Shown: piece after piece, positions 10,060 through 20,680 of the stretch
How positions within the stretch are numbered: position 1 is the first letter of the stretch
Layout of the letters: each line of letters starts with the position of its first letter
Origin: Palaemon carinicauda
Taxonomy: Eukaryota > Arthropoda > Malacostraca > Decapoda > Palaemonidae
Assembly: GCF_036898095.1 (NCBI RefSeq)
Contig: NC_090761.1
Span: 43,134,946-43,198,945 of the forward strand
Length of the DNA: 64,000 nt
Direction of reading: 5' to 3'
Notes under the pieces: generated by a model
Seen by the model: only the letters and a program-made list of their open reading frames with translations
Database searches by the model: none
What the model was told of the DNA's origin: nothing
Position numbers and translations under genes: made by a program

Positions 10060-11189
10060 ATAGGGTTTACTTTCGGCGTAGCTGAAATTGACGAGCCATT
10101 AGATTTTAACGAGGGTTTACTACCCCCACGCTAGTTAGCAGGGGTAGGGGCGGTTTCCACCACAGAGACTCCTCTTCGGAGGTCTCCTCCTGCTGTTGTT
10201 GCTGAGGGCTCAGTTTCCCTTTGGGTACAGCTGATGCCTACGGTCTCTCCTGCCAGTGACTCTTCCCCTCGGGGGAGTTCACGTTCAGAGACTCCTCTTC
10301 GGAGGTCGGAGGGTGTTGCACCTGTCCAAGGTCGTCTTCATCTTTGTTCGACGTTCTCCGCAGAGGACCCTCCTCGACGAGTACCGACCGTTGCAGCTGC
10401 TACTCCTGCCAGACCTTCTAGTCTTCACCTCCATTCCTGGACACAGATGCGCAGTGGGCGCCAACACACACCGTTTACTACGGGCACCGGTACCTTCGGG
10501 GCTAAGGGGCTTATTCCTCAGTGTGGGTAAGTCCCTTAAGTGCCAGGTTTTTTCCTGCGCACGGGCGCTCGCCTGCTGTGGACCACGATCTCTGGTAGTT
10601 GAATCTAGCCGTAGATCTTCTTCCTGCTCGCCAGCGCTCACCTGTACTTCTGCCCTTCTGTGCGCCAGCTCTCTTCAGTTCGCCAGCACACATCTGCGCG
10701 CCCTTTCCTGCTACGCGCCATGGGCGCCAACGGTTTCCTGAACGCCCAGGATCGCCTGCTTGCCAGCACGCATCAGCGCTCCCCTTCCTGATGCACTTGC
10801 GCGCCTTCTGATTAGCACGATGCGCGCTAACGTTCGCCCTCTCGCCCACGATCTACCAGATCTGGGCGCAGGCAAGAAGATTTCCTTCGCCTTCTCGCCG
10901 ACGACCTTCTCTAGTCTCTTATGCGTCAGCGATCTCCTACGCGCCTCGCTCTTAACATCTCTCCTCCACTGACAGCGAATCCAGTGTCGCTGAGCCTCTA
11001 TGCCATGGGGTCAGCAAGAGGTTTGCCCGTTGGGCAGAAGGAGCCATGCTTTAGGAGAATGTCCTCCATAGGGTCGTCGACGGCTTCTCCCCCGGCTTCT
11101 TCAGTCGATCCTTTCTTGTAGGAAAGCATCTGAGACGGGAGTTCCGTCATCGACCTCTCAGCTCTGATCAAGTTTGTCGAACAAACTTC

Positions 11190-12500
11190 ATCCAGCGTGG
11201 AACAGCAGAGTCGATCAGACTGGTAGCGAGACCACAAGACTCCTTATGCCCTGGATCGGAAGGACGGGTACTTCCAGGTCCCATTCCATCCATCTTCCAG
11301 GAAGCACTTGGAATTCAGCCTAGACTACAGATGTACCTGTTTAAGATACTGTGTGGCGATCCCGCCGCAGCATCGCAGGTTTTCACCAGAGAACTCTCCC
11401 TGCTTTCCTCATGGCCACTCAGGAGCAGGCTTCCGCCTCCTTCACTTTTTGGAGGTCTGGCCAACTCCGGTAGTCTCGGGTTCGACCTTCTTCAACACCG
11501 AGACAAGCTTCCGGGACTTTACCAAGATCGAAGGATCATGGTAATTCGCAAGGAGCCTTCTCTACTTCTACCTCAACATCTGGAATATCTAGCCATGATA
11601 TTGACTCCTTCTCCGAGCCTTTCCCTTCAGTTGACTGTGGCAAGGCTGAGGAGAGTCGCAGAACCTTTTCTCAGTCAAGGAGAGCTTTCAGCCCTATCTT
11701 GGGAAGTTTCCTGGGTCTCCTTTCCTCATTGACCCGTCCAAGTCCCGAACGGTTGCCTCAGGATACGTTCCCTGTTAGGCGGCCAAAGTTCCGGTGGAAT
11801 CAAAGCAATGATTAACCGGATTTTCTGGCCCCTATGGGACCAGCGGAACGATTAGACCTGCAATGGGGGTTGACCTATGGAAACCTCTTGCATGGGAGTG
11901 GATCTTCTCGTCCTTTCCCCGCATTTGATGCTGTTCTCGGACTCGTCAAAGAAAAGGGGGGGACGCCCCATGTTCTGGTTCAGGTCTATGGTCAGGACCT
12001 GAAGGGTACCTCCACATCATTCAGGTAGGCTTAGTGGCCGTAGTCTGGCCCTTCTACAGATCCTACAGATCCTGCCGAGTCGCTCCGTGTGTGACAACTC
12101 CATGGTACTGGCGTATTCCAACTAGCAGGGAGGTACATTTTCATACTTTCGCATCTTGCAGTAGAGATACTGAGATGATCCAAAGTCCAATCAATACCAC
12201 TATCGGCTCGCTCATTCCGGGCAGAGGATTGTTCTCTCCGACAATCTGAGCAGAGCCTCACAGATAGAGAGTACCTGGGGGTCTTTGGCCTCTAGTAACC
12301 AGCAAGTCCTAGCCTGGGGGACCTGATCACGACAGCCTGGAACTTCAAGCTGCCGCTGTACTTCCCCCCAGTCTCAGACCCCAAGACTCTTTGGCAAGAT
12401 ACTTTCCGGTGACAGTGGGACAGCATCGACGCCTACGTCTTCCCACCATTGTTGTTTGTTGAGAAGGGGTCTCAACGAGACCAGGTTGTCGGTCAACCTT
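11190..12500 (+). pseudogene. RT/RNase H/methyltransferase-like remnant, second DIRS family
   Basis: Translation in shifting frames gives TPYALDRKDGYFQVPFHPSS, the palm-A region of a DIRS-type RT, then EFSLDY and a frame-shifted remnant of the FGLATAP/VFTR region at about 11335-11400. Further on, DAYVFPPLLFVEK near 12430-12465 corresponds to the methyltransferase-like tail motif (YAFPPF in copies A-D). No YLDD was recovered in one frame. At least several frameshifts exist, so no product is expected. Confidence 0.7.
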
Positions 12501-12754
12501 TTGATGGCCCTGAGAGCTCCGCTGCGATTATATGCAGAACGGTTTCCGGACCTTCTGCATCCCCTGACGGAACTCCCGGGAGAGCTTCTTCCACGACACA
12601 GGCTACTCAAACAACTACACTGCAACACCTTTCAGAAGCCGTAACATCGCTTTGGCTTCACGCCTGGAGACACTACACCACCTCCTCACAAAGAGGCACC
12701 CCGCAACTGTCGCCGGAGCGGAGGTCGCGTCACTTGCGATAGTCATCCGCAGGG

Positions 12755-13545
12755 GTCTACCATGTGAAGTGGAGAGTCTTCTGTGGTTGGTGTCGTGGGA
12801 GAGGTTCCTCTTCCCTTGATGCCTCTACTCCAGCAATAACCGAGTTATTGCTTATTGGCGGGAGGAAACTCCGTTTCTGCTCTCGGCAGTGAAGCCTATT
12901 GCTCAGCCTTTCCCTGGCCTTCAGGCTGAAAGGAATAGACTTTTTCCTTCCCGCTGGATCTTTCTTCGCTCATGCGAAGCTACGAACGTACCTTCCCCCA
13001 GTCGGAGTGAGACCTCCTCCATGGAGCATGGTTCAGACTCTTAAGTCCCTTAAGAGATCTTGTGAACCATTACGTCAGGTCTCTGATCGTCGTCCGTCTT
13101 GGAAGACGGTGCTCCTGCTCACTCTGGCCTCGGCCAGTGTGTAAGCAATCTTCATGGTCTCGTACGACTCCGCCCTTTCAAGAGGATAGGGGGAGGTAAC
13201 ATTCAGGTTTGCTCCTGAGTTGTTTTCTAGATTCAGAATCTTGGAGTCCCGGACCTTCGGTTCGACTCCTTCAAGATTTCGAGTCTCCATTCTGTATCAG
13301 ATGACCCAGACCTTCTCCTTCTTGCCAGTAAAGGAACCGAGGGGTTATCTTTGAGAACAGCTGCAGTTTGTCCTCACGTGCAAGCCCGGTTTGGGAGCAC
13401 AGGAAGGATGCAGGGGAGGGTCACCAGTAAGCCTTTTCAGCTCGGATTCAAGGGCATTCATCTCGACCTGAATCCAGACCCACCCCCGTCACGTCGCCCT
13501 ACAGCCCACGATGTCGGATACATCGCAACGTCCCTCGCATAGGCT
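12755..13545 (+). pseudogene. Tyrosine recombinase remnant, second DIRS family
   Basis: VYHVKWRVFCGWCRGRGSS (about 12755-12815) matches the core-binding start seen in copies A-D (VYQSKWEVFRNWC). A second piece, WKTVLLLTLASAS (about 13100-13140), corresponds to the LKTLFLVCLATA segment before the first catalytic Arg. At 13507-13518 the text reads HDVG where the catalytic HxxR is expected, so the second Arg is lost. The frame stops soon after, and the nucleophile Tyr was not found. Confidence 0.7.
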
Positions 13546-16439
13546 TTTTTTCTGCCTTCTATGAGAGTAGATGCATATAATGGACATAAAGTTCATTATT
13601 ACCCTTCTTTGTCACGTGTCTTTCTTAATTACCCCTTCCAATGAAGTTGGAAGGTTATGTTTTACCCCCTGTTTGTGTATTTTTTTGTTTGTGAACAACT
13701 TCCTGGCCACAGTTTTAATCATATAGTAATGAAACTTGCAGGAATTAACTGTTATGTAAAAAGCTGCAAATGAATACATTTTTGGAAGGTCAAGGTCATG
13801 GTCAAGCAAAATGTCCAATTCACGTAACCACCCATAAGTTTGGACATCGTGGTCACAGAGACTAAACTTGATTCATATTTGAGTGTATGAAAATTCACGC
13901 CAATTAATACATGTTAAGGTCAGAGGTCTACTGAGTGCTTCTTAAGTTATTCTGTGAATCTCCCTGATGTTCATAGCGATTCTCTCAATCCTGATTAAAT
14001 GCTGATGTCTATCCATATACTTAAGTGAAGTATTGATTTAATCTGCCTTTTGACAGGCTGTTATTTGAGCGTGTCTACACCATTGTTCTTTAGTCGTTTT
14101 AGTTCTCCCGTCACCTTTACTTGCTTCAGACCTTTGTTCGACCCCGGCTGCAGATTGTTTATTTTTCTGTGATTTAAGGTTATTTGATATATATTTATTG
14201 GGGATGGCTTCTAGAATTACTATGAATGTTTGAGAGAGTTTTTCAAGGGATTTATTAATGGATTTGAATAATGATCGTGAGGAATTTGATTGGCACACTG
14301 GTTCCCCTTATGAAGAGATGTGCTCAGCTGGTACCTAACTACATAAAAGAGCTCCAGACATGAAAGGAAATTAATGTTTAGTGGCCTCTTGTCTTCTAAT
14401 AAAGTATTTGATTTGGTTGGGTATTCAGTAACTTAAGATGTCTTAAATGCAATAGATGACAAATATGTTATTGGCCACTTTGGTTAGAAAAAAATTTATT
14501 GCAAAGAAATGGTTATAATTATTTTACCATTTTATATTTGAATGATTTTGAATGGAGATTTTATACGGTAGACCTTACTCACTAAAGAAGCATTCCAAAG
14601 CTTTATGGAACAAGTTTAAGGTCCTCTTGCAATCATTTTTTCATGGATGTTTTCAAAACTTTTGGCTTATTGGGTATTGTCATTGTCATTGACCTAGCTA
14701 ATGGCTAATTATAGGAAAAACTGATTTGGTAGTATTCAAAGAATTTGTTTGGCTTAAAACACGCTTGATTTAGTCCCGTGGCATCAAGTGTTTATGTTCT
14801 TCCTTTGTTCAGTTTTGTAACTTTTTCTTCTGTCAGTGTCATGGTCTTTTCCCATTAAACTGGATAGCTCTTCTTTAGAGATAGGGAAATTTGTTTTTTT
14901 ATGCATCTACTCAAATTACACACTTCTCTGACTAGTCTGTAATTTTATTGGTAATTAAAGTTCTATTATTTAATTCCACATTCAAGTCTCGAATAACTTA
15001 TTGAGTTCTAGTTTAGAAGGTTATATGACTACCTCAAAGCTTCTGTAGTTATCTATGGGTGTTTTAAAAAATTTTAATGTGAATTTTACAGTGGAAGAAA
15101 TAAGGGTAGAGTAATAGACTTCCAAAGTAGTCTCTATGGCTTTAGTATTTGATAATTACTTTAAGGCCATAATAATATTTGAGTCATATTTTAGGATTCT
15201 TACAGTATTTGGACTTTCAGTACAGCTCTGCTCTTCTTCATTTTGATTTTTGTTGGTTATAATTTGTAAAGCAACTGATTAGGAAAGTGATCGGAACTTT
15301 TTTTTTAAATGGTTCCACTTATTGCTTCTTTTCCAGTATCATTTCTACTTTTAGAACCTCATTATTTCCACTCATTGACATCCTGAGAAACCTTTGAAAT
15401 GCCATTTTAGAAATTTTTTCTTTAGCAAGGATTTTTTTTTTTCATCTTATTTTCTTGTACATAAAGAATTTGAGATATTTAGTATGTTTTAGAAGCATGG
15501 TTTGTAACTTTGGGTTGTCTTGTCCCTTTTTAAGGTTAGTATGTTTAATTATTAAAGTCCAATATAGAGTCAAATAACAACAATGCAAGCAATAGTAAAA
15601 TTTCATAGCCCGACTATAGTGATGATGAAAAGATGTCAAATATAGAATTAATATGTTTATAAATCACTTACTGCCTAAAAATTGATGAGAATGTGATTTT
15701 GTTAGTTTTAAGTATCTTTATTAATTGATTCAATTAACTCTTGTAGAATTCAAGAAAATCACACCTGAAAAGAACTTCTCTAATTTTGGATTACTAGGTT
15801 TATACTACTTGTGTAGCCCCTTCTACTGTAATTCTCTATCTCAGGATTCCTTGGAAAAGACAGTGAAGCCTATTAAGGGCAATTTTTACAAGAAACATTT
15901 TATTTGCAATATGTATGAAGGATAATGCAGCATTGCTGCTTAGGTTTTATTTTCTTTCAATATTCTTAGGGGATGTTAATCCAATAATCCTTTTTGTGTT
16001 ATTTTCACTTCTGTTAAGGATATTAATACAGTATGTGTAATATTCCCAAATTTCAGATGCAGATAAGAATACTGTAGGTGTATAATCCCATAAGTTGATG
16101 TTTTGATTGTTTAAAAGCTATTATACTCCATCCCCTGTTGTTTTTAATTATGTAAAGGGTAATAGCATGCAATGAAGTGAGATATTAGTTTTGGATGTTC
16201 AAGAATCCATCAGTTGTTTTGTAGTACATCCCATCAATCTTTTTGAGCTTTCATGTGCAGTCTCTAATGTCCCTAACAGAGATAAGTTTTCATTATGTCT
16301 TGTGAAAGAAGAATAAGAGTTATGATCAATTATTACTTACTTTTGGGTGACTGGTATAATAGAAGGAAGATGATGAATTGAATATATAGAAATGGGAAAA
16401 AAGTTGAATACATGAAGTATGGAAGGAAAAGTGACCTGG
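13546..16439. other. AT-rich DNA, no gene seen apart from one interspersed repeat
   Basis: Apart from the repeat at 13605-13945, no coding sequence, RNA gene or transposon end was recognised. Long T- and A-rich tracts and short chance frames only. Confidence 0.5.
13605..13945. repeat. Probable interspersed repeat with GGTCAAGGTCA-type motifs
   Basis: The stretch contains CCAATGAAGTTGGAAGGTTA, TGGAAGGTCAAGGTCATGGT and GGACATCGTGGTCACAGAGA, which I recall from a dispersed invertebrate repeat family. No terminal repeats or coding frame are visible. The boundaries and family are from memory and unverified. Confidence 0.35.
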
Positions 16440-16915
16440 GGGGGGGGGGGATATGGCTCTGGAAATAAGAATTAGAATATGTGAAATGGTAGGAATTCCA
16501 ACAATATTGGCCAATATAGAAACATGGAAAAGAGTAAAAGAGAGAAGTCAGGAATTGGAAAGTATACAATGTAATATACTAAAGGCATTGCTAGAACAAC
16601 CCTTGACAACACCATACTGGTACTCCGAAAGATAGCCGAGTTATGTGGCCTATAGAAAATAGGATGGGATATAAAATAATTGCTATTCCACTTAATAGTA
16701 TCTATAGAAGAAAAGAAATTGTAGATTAGATAAGAAAACCTTATAAAGGATGACGATGTGAAAGTGATAGAGATATGTAAAATGTATGGAATAAGGTGGA
16801 AGTGAAAAAAATGTTCCAAAGAAAAATTTAAAAAGGAAGTAAAAGTTAAGGTACGCAAGGAAATAGAAAAGAAGAATCCTTTGAAATGGAAGATAAAAAA
16901 GTTTAAGTTCACGAT
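16440..16915 (+). pseudogene. LINE reverse transcriptase C-terminal remnant (family 1)
   Basis: From about 16453 one frame reads IPTILANIETWKRV, then ELESIQCNILKALLEQPLTT and PYWYSER, the post-palm/thumb region of an APE-type LINE RT (ELESIQ.KILR.LL..P.TTPYW). After 16635 the frame decays, with Lys/Glu-rich fragments continuing to about 16910. An upstream run of 13 G lies at 16438-16450. The element is 5'-truncated. Confidence 0.55.
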
Positions 16916-16929
16916 GGGGAGAGTTATGT

Positions 16930-17520
16930 TGACCTGTTCAACAGAAAACCATTTGCAGCAAGTTTGAACTTCTAAAGTTCTACTGATTTAACCGCCTGAT
17001 AATGAAGATCATTCCACAATCTGGTTACACCTGGAATAAAACCTCCAGAATACTGTATAGTCTTTAGTGGGAAAAGCTTTAGTCGAAGAAGTTGAGCTTC
17101 TGATGGAGATGCAAGACTGTTAGAATTAATGGCATACCTAGTGCTATGTACAGGATGGTACAGTGTCGGAAGATCTCAATGCAAAGGATGTTCAGAATTA
17201 GGAAGAATGTCCTGTAACAGGCACAAAGAACTAACTGAATGACAGTGCCAAAGATTAATATCCAGATCAGGATTAAGGAATTTAAGACCCCAGTTTTTTA
17301 TCTAACAAGTTAAAATAACAGCTGTTGAAAACTACAGGAAAACAACACTCAAAATAAGGTATAATGATAGAATTAAAACATTTTCTGACCATAGATTGGT
17401 TACCAAAAATCTTAAAAGATTTTCTCCAAGCCAATTTTTTGTACAGTTGAAGAAGAAACTGTCCAAATGTTTCATAGAAGTGAATTTGAATGAAAAATTA
17501 CTCCTAGAATTTTAAGTGAG
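16930..17520 (-). pseudogene. LINE reverse transcriptase C-terminal remnant, antisense (family 2)
   Basis: On the minus strand, 17300 to 16930 reads LNPDLDINLWHCHSVSSLC, then HPVHSTRYAINSNS, then IPGVTRLWNDL and FKLAANGFLLNRS. This pattern is typical of the end of a LINE RT (RSFIPAVTELWNDLP...FK..A..FLL). At least two in-frame stops are present. Sequence to about 17520 may be the same element upstream, much decayed. Confidence 0.6.
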
Positions 17521-17529
17521 TTATATATA

Positions 17530-18201
17530 TAGTTAATGGACTATGAAAAAACCTTTGATAGTGTGCACCGGCATTATTATGGAATTCCTCTTAAACATGT
17601 AAATTTGATTGTCTGTTCATACAAGTGCAAAGTTTATGTTAGTGGACCCCTATCAAATGAATTTCCAGTGAACAGCGGATTACTCCAAGGGAGTGTGTTG
17701 TCACCTATGTTGTTTATCCTCATCATGGGTGCAGTAATGAGTAGAACAGATGGAGAAGGTTTGGATGGGATTGTTAATAGGAAATTAACTGACCTAGAGT
17801 ATGCTGATGATGCTGTCCTTATTAGCAGAACACCACAGGATTTGCAATGCTTGCTTTTGAGAATGCATGAAATATCACACAAGGTTGGGTTCCAGATAAA
17901 TAGAAGAAAAACAGATGATTAGAAAGGAATATGCAGTGGAAGATAGAAAGGAATATGCAGTGGAAGAAGAAAGGCTTAATGAGGTAGAATCATTCAAGTA
18001 TTTAGGGACTATGAACTCAAATACAAGGTCATTAGAATTGGAGTTTAGTGAAATATTGAAAAGGCAAATCAGACAATCGCTAGGTTAGGTAAAATTTGGA
18101 AATTAAATCGCCTGAAATTACATATAAAAATCAGGCTATATCAGTTTAGTGAGATCTGTGTTACTGTATGGACATGAGTTGTGGTATGACAATGAGACTG
18201 T

Positions 18202-18205
<4 letters not shown>
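17530..18205 (+). pseudogene. LINE reverse transcriptase palm remnant (family 3)
   Basis: An open stretch at 17536-17922 (128 codons) contains MDYEKTFDSVHR (palm A), LLQGSVLSPMLFILIMG (palm B) and LEYADDAVLISRTPQDLQ (palm C with the catalytic DD intact), then NRRKT. Downstream sequence with frameshifts continues to the (TC)n array. The same family is found as a longer decayed copy at 32240-34680, which matches to GTATGGACATGAG near both ends. It is 5'-truncated and has no partner endonuclease. Confidence 0.75.
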
Positions 18206-18254
<49 letters not shown>

Positions 18255-18441
18255 TTTAGGGAGCGCTACATTGAAGTTTGTAATCTCTTAATATCAAATT
18301 TTATCCTTAAATTACCATTCAATTAAAATTTGAGAAGTTCTTTTCCCTTTGTTGCATAATAACAGCCATTGATATGTGATAAAAATTTCAGATCTCCCAT
18401 TCCCACTCCTCAATCCAACTCTCTCTCTCTCTCTCTCTCTC

Positions 18442-18518
<77 letters not shown>

Positions 18519-18683
18519 TTTTTTAGGGAGGGCTACATTGAAGTTTGTAATCTCTTAATATCAAATTTTATCCTTAAATTACCATTCAATTAAAATTTGA
18601 GAAGTTCTTTTCCCTTTGTTGCATAATAACAGCCATTGATATGTGATAAAAATTTCAGATCTCCCATTCCCACTCCTCAATCC

Positions 18684-18743
<60 letters not shown>

Positions 18744-18842
18744 TTTTTTTTTTTTTAGGGAGGGCTACATTGAAGTTTGTAATCTCTTAATATCAAATTT
18801 TATCCTTAAATTACCATTCAATTAAAATTTGAGAAGTTCTTT

Positions 18843-18904
<62 letters not shown>

Positions 18905-19002
18905 TCTTTTTTTTTAGGGAGGGCTACATTGAAGTTTGTAATCTCTTAATATCAAATTTTATCCTTAAATTACCATTCAATTAAAATTTGAGAAGTTCTT
19001 CT

Positions 19003-19065
<63 letters not shown>

Positions 19066-19240
19066 CTTTTTTTTTAGGGAGGGCTACATTGAAGTTTGTA
19101 ATCTCTTAATATCAAATTTTATCCTTAAATTACCATTCAATTAAAATTTGAGAAGTTCTTTTCCCTTTGTTGCATAATAACAGCCATTGATATGTGATAA
19201 AAATTTCAGATCTCCCATTCCCACTCCTCAATCCAACCCT
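18206..19240 (+). repeat. Five-unit composite satellite: (TC)n + T-run + spacer
   Basis: Each unit is a long pure or nearly pure (TC)n tract, a 10-22 base T-run, and a spacer starting AGGGAGGGCTACATTGAAGT. Units start near 18206, 18417, 18686, 18845 and 19002. Units 1, 2 and 5 have the full spacer of about 160 bp ending CTCAATCCAAC. Units 3 and 4 stop at GAGAAGTTCTT and pass directly into the next TC tract. Spacer copies are almost identical. Long leucine/serine frames across it are translations of the repeat, not genes. Confidence 0.93.
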
Positions 19241-19678
19241 ACCGTGAACTCAACCTTTTAGAAAGATTTAAAAAAAAGAAAAAAAAACCTCTGTTAAAGT
19301 TCACTTGACAGTCTCCCTGCCCCCTCCCTTTCCTAGCACCAGCATTTACATGGTCCTTGCCAGGAAAGGGTCAAGAGTCCCATGAAGTATATCTTGCTTT
19401 TAATCTGAAGAACTATTGTTCATTTAGACTGTTTATATATTTATCCTACAGTATATTTATATTTTATCCTACAGTATATTTATATTTGTTCACATTTTTG
19501 TAGGTGTAATAAGAGTAATAACATATGTGTAAACCCAAGTGTTTTGTACTTGTCAAGATTTTCTTGACATCTTGGTGAACATGTTGAAGTTCAGTCCACT
19601 TGCTATTCCAGCAGTCTTTTCACGAGAGGTTTTATCTTTACAATCGGCGCCATGTTTAGTCAGTTTAAATTAAAAACA
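19241..19678. other. Spacer, no gene seen
   Basis: AT-rich DNA with a short tandem duplication of TATCCTACAGTATATTTATA near 19441-19485. Nothing coding. Confidence 0.5.
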
Positions 19679-19776
19679 ATTAGAATAGCGCCAACGTTAT
19701 CCCTGCGTGTCGTAAGAGGCGACTAAAAGGGACGGGACGAGGGGGCTGGGAACCCCCTCTCCTGTATCTACATCCT

Positions 19777-20667
19777 GTGAGACATCGACAAAGAGATGGA
19801 GCTGGGGGGAGAGTGACTGCTCCCCGCGCTCTAGTTTTGTGGTGTGTGAATGTGCGTGGATGTAGTACGATAGAGAGTAAAAGATGTGAAATTGGAAGTA
19901 TGTTTAGGAATAGAAGGATGGATGTATTGGCCTTGTGTGAGACGAAGATAAAAGGAAAGGGTGAAGTGATGTTTGGTGAAATGTCTGGTAGAGTGTCTGG
20001 GATTGAAAGGGGAAGAGTGACAGGAGGTGTGGCTTTATTGCTGAGTGAATGGATGACAGGTAAAGTAGTGGAATGGAAGGAGATATCATCTAGGTTAATG
20101 TGGGTAAGGGTTAGGTTGGGTAGGGAATGTTGGGCGTTTGTCAGTGCGTATGGGCCAGGTAGTGAGAAAAGTGAAGAAGAGCGGAATGAGTTCTGGAATG
20201 AATTAACTAGGTGTGTAGAAGAACTGGGTAAAAGGAATTATGTAGTTGTCATGGGTGACTTAAATGCTAGAGTGGGCGCTGGAGAGGTAGAAGGTGTCAT
20301 TGGGAAGTATGGCGTACCAGGTAAAAATGAGAGTGGTGAGACACTGGTAGATATGTGTGTTGAGCAAGAGATGGTGATAAGTAATAGCCTTTTCAAAAAG
20401 AAAGCTAAAAATATGTATACATGGGTAAGAGTGGCAAATGGAAGAGTAGTAGAAAGGGCATTAATGGATTATGTGTTGATAACTAAAAGAATGTTAGAAA
20501 GTTTGAAAGACGTGCATGTGTTTAGGGGTATGGCTAATGGTATGTCTGATCATTTTTTGGTGGAAGGAAAATTAGTTGTAGCAAAAGAGTGGGGGAATAG
20601 AGTAGGTGGATGTAAAAGGGAGGTAGTGAGGGTTGAAGTGCTAATAAAACCCGGGGGTAAAAAGTAA
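19777..20667 (+). pseudogene. LINE apurinic-type endonuclease domain, copy 1
   Basis: Nicks target DNA to prime reverse transcription. Motifs in order: WCVNVRG start, LALCETK (metal-binding Glu), GGVALLLSEW, FVSAYGPG, VVVMGDLNARVG (catalytic DxN), MDYVLITK and MSDHFLVEGKL (catalytic SDH). The domain appears complete, but the frame ends at 20667. An extra C in the CCC near 20652 (copy 2 has CC) shifts the frame just before the RT part, which continues in the next frame from 20681. The endonuclease and RT were probably one polyprotein. Confidence 0.85.
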
Positions 20668-20680
20668 ATATCTGGAAAGG

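Larger units (their letters stand above)
10060..13545 (+). mobile_element. Old, decayed DIRS element of a second family
   Basis: The GC content is higher than in the flanks and many frameshifts are present. From left to right: a GC-rich gag-like stretch rich in Pro/Ser/Arg codons (10140-11000), RT palm remnants near 11240-11720, a methyltransferase-like DAYVFPP near 12430, a recombinase N-terminal domain near 12755, and a recombinase HxxR-like site at 13507-13518. The order equals that of copies A-D but the sequence is clearly different, so this is another DIRS family. Neither ITR nor ICR was found; both ends are approximate. Confidence 0.75.

Noticed and set aside
10234..10972. Arg/Pro/Ser-rich host protein
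   Set aside because: Several overlapping GC-rich frames without a conserved domain, placed where the old DIRS gag should lie.
18369..18825. Ser/Leu-repeat proteins over the (TC)n arrays
   Set aside because: Pure translations of dinucleotide repeats without flanking coding signal.
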